NCBI RefSeq assembly: GCF_023746595.1
Contig: NZ_CP080572.1
Span: 1-64,000 of the forward strand
Direction: 5' to 3'
Origin: Thermococcus argininiproducens
GTDB taxonomy: Archaea > Methanobacteriota_B > Thermococci > Thermococcales > Thermococcaceae
Length of the DNA: 64,000 nucleotides
A program made the position numbers and the translations under genes. Under the pieces are notes generated by a model. That model searched no databases, was not told where the DNA came from, and saw nothing but the letters and a program-made list of their open reading frames with translations. Below, piece after piece: positions 51,685 to 59,800 of the stretch; the stretch's first letter is position 1; each line of letters starts with the position of its first letter.

Positions 51685-53253
51685 TCACAATGGTATGTTA
51701 CCGTGTTTCTTTGGTGGGAGTTTAACCCTCTTACTCTCTAAGGCCTCAAGGGCCATTATGATCTTACCTCTAGTTTCTGCGGGGTCAATGACATCATCAA
51801 TATAACCCCTGCTCGCAGCAACGTATGGATTGGCAAATCTCTCCCTGTAATCTCTGATCTTTTGTTGCCTAACTTCCTCTGGATTTTCGGCTTTAGCAAT
51901 TTCTTTCCTGAAGATGATATTTGCCGCACCTTCTGGGCCCATAACTGCTATCTCTGCTGTTGGCCAGGCAAAAACAAAGTCTGCTCCAAGGTGTTTGCTT
52001 CCCATTGCAAGATAAGCTCCACCATAAGCCTTTCTTAAGATAATTGTGACCATTGGGACTGTTGCCTCTGAATAAGCGTATAAAACCTTAGCACCATGTC
52101 TAATGATTCCTCCATACTCCTGTTGCACTCCCGGAAGATATCCCGGAACATCCACAAGGGTAACTATTGGAATGTTAAATGCATCACAGGTTCTTACAAA
52201 CCTTGCAATCTTATCTGAACTGTCAATATCAAGAACACCTGCCAAGTGGATTGGGTTATTGGCAATGACCCCCACTGTTTGACCGTTCATTCTTCCAAAA
52301 CCCACCACTGCATTTGGAGCGAAATATGGCAGAATTTCAAGGAAATCAGGGTTTCCGTTTGCATCTCTATCTACAATTTCATAAATAACTTGCCTAACGT
52401 CATACCCCTTGTTTGGATCATCCGGAACAATCTCGTAAAGTTTTTCACTCTTTCTAAATGGTGGATCATTGGTCGGAAACCTTGGTGGCTTCTCCATATT
52501 GTTTGATGGGAGATACCCCACAAGCCTTCTGATTAGCATAAGAACTTCCTCATCACTTTTAGCGATCAAATGAGCTTGGCCACTTTTTTGAGCATGAATC
52601 ATACCACCACCAAGTTGAACTGGAGATACTTCTACTCCAGTGACTGCTTTAACTACCTGGGGTCCTGTGATAAACATGAAAGTCGCTGGATTCTCAACCA
52701 TCAGAATAAAATCACCAATTGCTGGGCTGTATACTGCACCACCCGCACATGGACCCATGATAGCGGTTATTTGTGGAACAACACCACTCAAAATAGTATT
52801 CATCTTAAAGATCTCACCGTATCCCTTAAGAGCATCTACCCCCTCCTGAATCCTCGCTCCTCCAGAATCATTAAGGCCTATTATCGGAGCACCTGCTTCT
52901 AAAGCCAGTTCCATGACACGCTTTATCTTAGCCGCATGCATCTCTCCTAAACTACCGCCCATCACTGTAAAATCTTGAGCAAAAACAAAGACTAATCTTC
53001 CATCAATCGTACCATAACCAGTTACAACACCATCAGCTGGAAGCTCCATCTTATCAAGACCAAATTCCGTGTTTCTGTGTTTCACAAACATGCCAATTTC
53101 AACAAAACTCCCTGGATCAAGAAGCTTCTCAATCCTTTCTCTTGCCGTGAGTTTGCCTTTTTCATGTTGCTTTTGAACTTTAGCTTCTCCACCCATTTCC
53201 AGAATCTTTTCCTTCTTTTTATGTAACTCATTAACCTTCTCTTCCATGCTCAT
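51685..53253 (-). CDS. mmdA: Methylmalonyl-CoA decarboxylase / acyl-CoA carboxylase carboxyltransferase (alpha subunit)
   Basis: Transfers the carboxyl group of methylmalonyl-CoA (or another acyl-CoA) to biotin. The 522-residue crotonase-fold protein has two halves: an N-terminal one with GGSLGEMHAAKI and LNDSGGARIQEG, and a C-terminal one with RFVRTCDAFNIPIVTLVDVPGYLPG and KAYGGAYLAMGSK. It is the first gene of a four-gene Na+-pump operon, with CTTTTAAAGG as TATA near 53310. Confidence 0.95.
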   Translation of the reverse strand: MSMEEKVNELHKKKEKILEMGGEAKVQKQHEKGKLTARERIEKLLDPGSFVEIGMFVKHRNTEFGLDKMELPADGVVTGYGTIDGRLVFVFAQDFTVMGGSLGEMHAAKIKRVMELALEAGAPIIGLNDSGGARIQEGVDALKGYGEIFKMNTILSGVVPQITAIMGPCAGGAVYSPAIGDFILMVENPATFMFITGPQVVKAVTGVEVSPVQLGGGMIHAQKSGQAHLIAKSDEEVLMLIRRLVGYLPSNNMEKPPRFPTNDPPFRKSEKLYEIVPDDPNKGYDVRQVIYEIVDRDANGNPDFLEILPYFAPNAVVGFGRMNGQTVGVIANNPIHLAGVLDIDSSDKIARFVRTCDAFNIPIVTLVDVPGYLPGVQQEYGGIIRHGAKVLYAYSEATVPMVTIILRKAYGGAYLAMGSKHLGADFVFAWPTAEIAVMGPEGAANIIFRKEIAKAENPEEVRQQKIRDYRERFANPYVAASRGYIDDVIDPAETRGKIIMALEALESKRVKLPPKKHGNIPL

Positions 53254-53374
53254 AAGACTGCCCCCATAACCATTGGTTAACTACTTTGTAGTTTGTAAAG
53301 GCCTTTAAAAGAGTTTTCATAGCCATAAAATGTCCAAAAGAATACATGTGATCAAAGAAGAGATAAAATAAAAT

Positions 53375-53797
53375 TCAGAGATGTGCTATTGGAGTTTCTG
53401 CACCACAAGCTTCACACTTCAAGAAGTGATAGCGATCCTTTTTGGTGATCTTTGTATCTGGTGAACCACAAACAGGACAGATAACATAGTCTTTAAGATA
53501 CTTTTTCAGCTTGTTGGCTATCATGTAGGGAGTAAAACGACCTTGAAGTACTGCTCTTCTTCCCTCCAAAACTCCAGCAGTAGCAACTTCTCTTAAGACA
53601 AATTTAAGTAAGTGGTTCGGGTCTCTGTTCATGGCCTCAGCGATATCTCTAAAGTTTTCTATCAGAGTCTTGTTACCCTCTATAGTGACAATTGCAGCAG
53701 GAACTTCAAATCTAGATTCATGATGTTTCACGTTCTCAGGAAGTTCCTCATAAGCCTTCTCCAATAGTTTTTCATAATCATGATAATCATGCTCCAT
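53375..53797 (-). CDS. Translation initiation factor aIF2, beta subunit
   Basis: Part of the heterotrimeric aIF2 that brings initiator tRNA to the ribosome. The 140 residues have an N-terminal helix, an alpha/beta core ([29 protein letters not shown]) and a C-terminal zinc ribbon CPVCG...CEACG. It lies 46 bases downstream of mcm on the same strand and may be co-transcribed with it. Confidence 0.97.
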   Translation of the reverse strand: MEHDYHDYEKLLEKAYEELPENVKHHESRFEVPAAIVTIEGNKTLIENFRDIAEAMNRDPNHLLKFVLREVATAGVLEGRRAVLQGRFTPYMIANKLKKYLKDYVICPVCGSPDTKITKKDRYHFLKCEACGAETPIAHL

Positions 53798-53843
53798 TTT
53801 TCCTCACCCTGCTATACTTTCTGAAGTTGCTTTATTAACTTTT

Positions 53844-56800
53844 TCACAAAACCTTGTAATACCCGGATCTTGGTTCATATATCATTGAATTTGCCTTAAG
53901 CTCTTCTATTATTTTCTCAGTCTCCGTTCTACTTATCCCCTGCCTGCTAGCTTCCTTTATAACTTCATCTCTTGGCGCACCATAATCTTCAAGGTCTTGG
54001 AGCTCTTTTATTATGCTCAGCACTCTATCCATTTTGTTAATTTTTCTCGAAGACTTTCCAACTTCTAAAATGCTGACATCAATATTACCCTCCTCATCCA
54101 TTGCAGTTCTCCTCAGAGTATACTCTACAAGCTCTATAGCTGCTTTTGCATCCTCTTTTGTAACCACTTCGCTCAATCTCATGCGAGCATGCGCTTCACT
54201 AAGTCTTATAAGAGCCTCCAGCTGTCTTGCCGTGATGGGTATAGGCTTAATGCCCTCGCTCTCAGATCCCCTACCTATCGTTCTTCTCATTTTTACATAG
54301 TAGCGCTTTATTTCCTCCATAGCCTCTTTGCTAAGAATCGGCTGAACATTTTTCCTCGCATATGCAATATACTTCTTCAAAAGATCATAAGGGACTTTAG
54401 GGGCAACTAACTCTGCTTCTCCCTTCCTAACCTTAAGGATATGCTCCGCTATCTCTGAATCAAATTTCTCATCTGGTTCATCCAGGAGTACGAAAATAAG
54501 ATCAAATCTACTTAACAACGTAGGAGGAAGATCAAGTTGTTCTGGGAGAGATTTCATCCTGTTAAATCTTCCATATTTTGGATTTGCGGCCGCTATAACA
54601 GTAGTTCTTGCATTTAAAGTTGCCGTGATTCCTGCCTTTGATATACTGACGGTATTGTGAAGCACCAAACCATGAGAAACAAAAAGGTGATATGGCTCAA
54701 CAGTAACGTCATATACCCACTCCGAGTCTGTGTTTGGAATCCTTTCCACTCTAACAACCTTAAGGAAGACCAGGTTTCCTTCCATGAGTCTTTTAACCTT
54801 CATCACAATATTCCTAACTTTCCCTAACCTCGCTTCTATCTCGCTACTTAGTATTCTCAATGCCCATGGGTCGTTTTTTATTACGAGTCGTCTCAATTTA
54901 TTCTTGCTTATCCTGTATCTCCAATACACGTATGACTGCGGAAGGATCTCTAATGCCTTCACAGGATCTGTTTCCAATGATCTTTGAAGATCTTCCATCT
55001 TTTCCTCAATTCTTTTCAAAAGACTTTCAACATGCTCCCTTTTTGTTATACTCCTTGTGAGTTTATTCCTCTCATTAATTGAGACTCTTACTCCAATGAG
55101 CCTTGCAGATTTTATAAGGTCTTTTATTATATCTCCCGGGAAGTACTCAGTTTCATTACTCATAACCTCTTCTCCAAGTATTTCGGATAACCTTCTAATA
55201 CCCCTAGTTGTGTATGGAATTAACGCATAAGCAGGCCTTATTTCCCTTAACTTGGTAGGTACTCCTAGAATATACAATATATCCTGAAGGTCCTCAGCCA
55301 TTTTTCGCGTGGGTATTCTTATACATTCCCGCCCGGCAAGTTTGCATTTCCTGCGTTCCCATATTACTTGAATAAATTCCTTTAACTCCTCCTCTTTTAG
55401 TGTGAATACCCTTTTTGGTATTTGTACGTCTTTTTTAAACCTAAATGGATTTTTCTCACTAAAAAGTGACAACGCCAGCTCTTTGCCACCTTCTGAAGAA
55501 CCCTTGAATGAATAGCCTACCACACCTATGGCAATATCATCCCTCTCTATCATTTCTGCGGGTTTTTCCCTTATTCTCCCATCTTCCCATACCATTATCG
55601 GATGCTCAGGAGTTACCGTTATTTCCCTTCCATTTGAGAAGCGCAGTTTTATAAACTCTTTTGGAGCTTTGTGCCTGCTTACACGATCGGCCTTGACCTT
55701 TATTACTTCCTTTTTCTCAAGGTCGTAAGCTAGAAGATAAACATCATTAACAGGGAGTATTTCAGTGTCTTTACCGAGTATAACCTCATCCCGATTTTCT
55801 TCAATTAGTTTATCGACGAATTGGCCTATTTTAACCTTCTGACCATTACCTAAGAAAATTTCAAAATCCTTATGGTAGCTCTGCTGTTCAAGGGCCTCAT
55901 GAATAGAACTTCTATCTCTATCGCTCATTTTGTCTATCTCATCTATACAGTTGTGAACTATTACTCCTTCAGCTACAAAGTTATGTAAACCCGGAACATA
56001 AAGATCATAGACAGGACCTTCATATGGTATTTTCTCTATCCTTACCACCTCATCAAGGAAATAGTCCCTTGTTGCCAATATTTTAAGTTTGATTTTGATG
56101 TCTGGCTTTAAATATTCTGAAAGCCTCTCAAGAATCTTACGAAGCTGCATTCTGCTAGGAACACGAGAGCCTTTAGAATACGCATAAAGAGTACTCCAGA
56201 GCCCATTCTCTAAAAGAATTGAAGTTGGAACTTCGTTTACTATCCTTTTAGCGAGCCGTTTAACTGGTTCCATGGGCGCTCTATCACTTCTTGAAGGTAC
56301 AAGGCGTTTTATCCTAGGGATCTCTTTAACCTTCACACTGTATGATCTAACAGCATCTAAAAGATTTCTAACATCGTTCCTAGCAGTTATCTGAATTCTA
56401 TTTACACGTTCTCGTTTGTCCTTTAAGACTCTTGCATATATGTCAAACCTTCTGAGAAGCAATGCGAATGCCTTGTCTTTTTCGAGATCATTAGATATGA
56501 GGAACTCAATATGAACTACCTCTCCCTTTTTACTCCTTTTTATTGAGATACATCCATCCGAATCAAGAACTCCAGCAATGAATGCTTTAAGGGCTTCATC
56601 ATCAAGTTTAAATACGTTTCTCAGGTTTTCTTTTGTTAGATACTCATAAATATACCCCAATAAAGGAGAATTCACGTAGAAGATCGTTTTTTCACTAGAA
56701 ATTTTGTTTCCAGCCAGAACGCTCGAGGTGATTCTCTTATGCTCTTTAAGTTTTATTGGATAGAACGAAGCAAAAACCTCCCTTAGTCTACCAATTTGCT

Positions 56801-59800
56801 TTTTATTGACAACAGATTGAGTTATACTTATCTGAACCTTATCTCCAATTTTTTGAATCCATCCATCTCCATACAGGAAACCAAAGAAATACGCCATCTC
56901 TGGGGTTACATATGAAGTTTTGAGTCTCTCTCTTCTTGCATACGGTCCATATGCCAAGGTTCGCTTTTTCCATGCCTCATAGATGCCAAAATCCTTGAGT
57001 ATTTCTCTAAATTTACCAACTTTTATGGCACCTTTTCCCGATAGAAAGTCTTTTGAAACACCGTAATACCTATTAAACTCTGCAAGGCTCTTAAATCTTG
57101 CTAAAACCTCTTTCTTTAGCTCCTCTTTCTCTTCTTTGTTTAATTTAACCCTCCAGTTTTCTGGGAGAATATCAAGAATATAGACTTTATCTTTTACTTC
57201 GGGAAGTTTAAGAGGAGCAAGAATTAAATCCCCAGATTCGAATTTTCCAGCTTCTTTCCACTCTAGTGTCTTCCCATCAATCAGCCAATGATCTGGTGTA
57301 AGAACCAGTTCATTACCGGACCGGAATTTTATTTTAACTAACTCCCCTTTCCATGGCTTTCTTCTAATAATTGTTGCAATGGATTTGCCACTTTTCATTT
57401 TTTCAAGATCAAATGAGACAACCTCAAGGTTTTCTTCTTGTATATCCACTAATTCACCATTTGATCTAGCTTTGTAGGACTTCGATTCATCAAATAACTT
57501 TTTGATTGGGACGTACTCCCCATTTACAAGCACTCTTGAATCAGGATGGAGACATGCTACACCCATATCTGCTAAGACGAGAACACCGGCTTCTAAAACC
57601 CAAGAACCTGTTAACTCATCCCTAACGGCTGCTGCAGTATTATGAACAACAAAGCCATTGGCGATAAAGCTGTGAGAGCCCTCTACAGTAAGGTCATAAA
57701 CATATCTGTATGGTGACTCAAACTCTTCAACACTTACGACCTTTTCCCAAAGGAGATCGGAGTTCGAGAGTTCCTCAAGGAATTTCAGAATCTCCCTGAT
57801 CCTTAGTTCTTCTTCATACAATTCACTCAAGAACCAAATAAGTTCATGATACAATTCCTTATTTCGTCCCTCAAGAATCCTAGCAGCTTTAATCAAAAGG
57901 TTATATGACACTCGTTTTGGCCGATTTCTCCTGAAAAGTTCATAGAATTCTCTCTTTTCAATTCCTAAATCCTCTGGACTTATAGTGATTCCAATCTTCT
58001 TTCTGATATCTTCTGGAAGCTCAACGGAGATATCACCTAGAGATGCCTCTTTCAGGGTTTTAACAACTCTCTGGAGAAGTCTTCTTGATAAATGCCTCTT
58101 TTCTTTTTCAACAAGTCCCCCAAAGCCTGAACCATATGTCTTTTCTATGCTAAGCCTATAGAACCTCCTGACCATTTTAATGAGCTTCCCTATGTTTGGT
58201 ACAACATCCACGTTTGTGTCTGTCTTTGCAAGCTTCATTTTGTCCACTAAGATGCTGAGCTTTTCTGCCTTTTCTGGGTGTTCAAAGCCTATTCTAGCGG
58301 CAAATCTGATGATGTTTTCACCATATATCTTAAGTTCCCAGCGATCATGTCTTGAAGTTACTCTATGTCCGTTTACCGTTGTTGTCGTACCTGCCTTTCT
58401 TCTCTTTCTTAGGTGAGAGATTATTCCAAACCGCAATAAGGCCAGCTGGAGCTTTCTAGCAAGTTTCTCGCTTGTTGTGTCGAATTCCAGATAAGATGAG
58501 CCCCTTTGTCGTATCACGATTGTACCATCACAGTCAAACAACCCCCTAATATAAGCCGCTAGAACATTCTTAGATGCTCTGAAGAATTCGTTGGGAAGAT
58601 CTAGATTTGGGGATTTGGGCGAAAGGGGCACTCCAAGCTTTTCAATAAGGTGAGCAACTATCTTGGAATGGAATCTGACGGCAGGCACCCTCTCTTCTTG
58701 AAGATGCTCAACTGCTTCAATGCCAAATAACTCCCTTGTGAGTTCTATGAATCTGTATCTCATGTGCTTATTATGATTGGAAAATCTTATTGAGACACCC
58801 CATCCTGCTTTTGAAACATCACCATCACCGGCAACCAATCCTACGAAATACGCTAGCTTCTCATCTAGTTTGTGCGGGAGTTTTATTTTCGTCCCCCTTT
58901 GAAGTGAGACTTCTAATGGGATAATCTCTTCCCAGCAAGCTTCAGCTAACTCTACCAGTTTCTTTAAGTGTTTCATTCTTATATTGCCTCTTGCATTGGG
59001 GTTTATCCAATTGTAATATAGCACATCTTCGTTGGTTCCTAGTTCCCTAGCAAGCTCTCTCTTAGTGATTCCCTTCTTAGAGATTGCTCTTTCTATGAGG
59101 CGTTTGACAGTTCCTTTAATTCCATAAATAATCAAGTCATCCAAGTCTGTGAGGAGTTCTAGAGTGTACACTTCTTTTTCACTTACCTTAATAGTCCTAA
59201 CCGCTGCCACATACTCCCCGATCTTGAGCTTCCCAGCTTCTTTCCATGTTATCTGACCGTCCTCAATTGTCATCAATTTTGTCTCAGGGGTTAGTTCTAA
59301 GGTTTTTCCGGTTATCGTTCTCAATCTCACAAGCTCTCTTGGAGCTTTAAGTTTCCATATTTTACTCATAGGAGAATCTTTGAGTTTCCCCTCCTCCAGA
59401 GAGATACTTTCATCAATATATGGGGCATATTCAACGCTCTCCGAGTACTGAATACTTCCAACACTCCTCATCCACCTTTCCGTTAAGGTACCTATTCTCT
59501 GAATCCCACTGCTAGTTACTATCAAAGACTCTGGTCCAACACACAAACCGGCCGCACTTGAGCTCTTCCCACTTGTGTAAATGGCCCTTGGCGCTAAATT
59601 AGACACATAACGCAGAAGCTGACTATTATGTACAAAAATATCATTCGCAATAAAGTTATGGTGCTCAGGAACTTGTAAATCATAAACCCAAGGATATTTT
59701 GGTTTGTATTCTTCAATTTCAACAACTTTGTCCCAGAATATATCCGATCCAGCAAGGAGTTTAAGTGTCTTAAATCTATCCAGTTCATTTGACAATCTTT

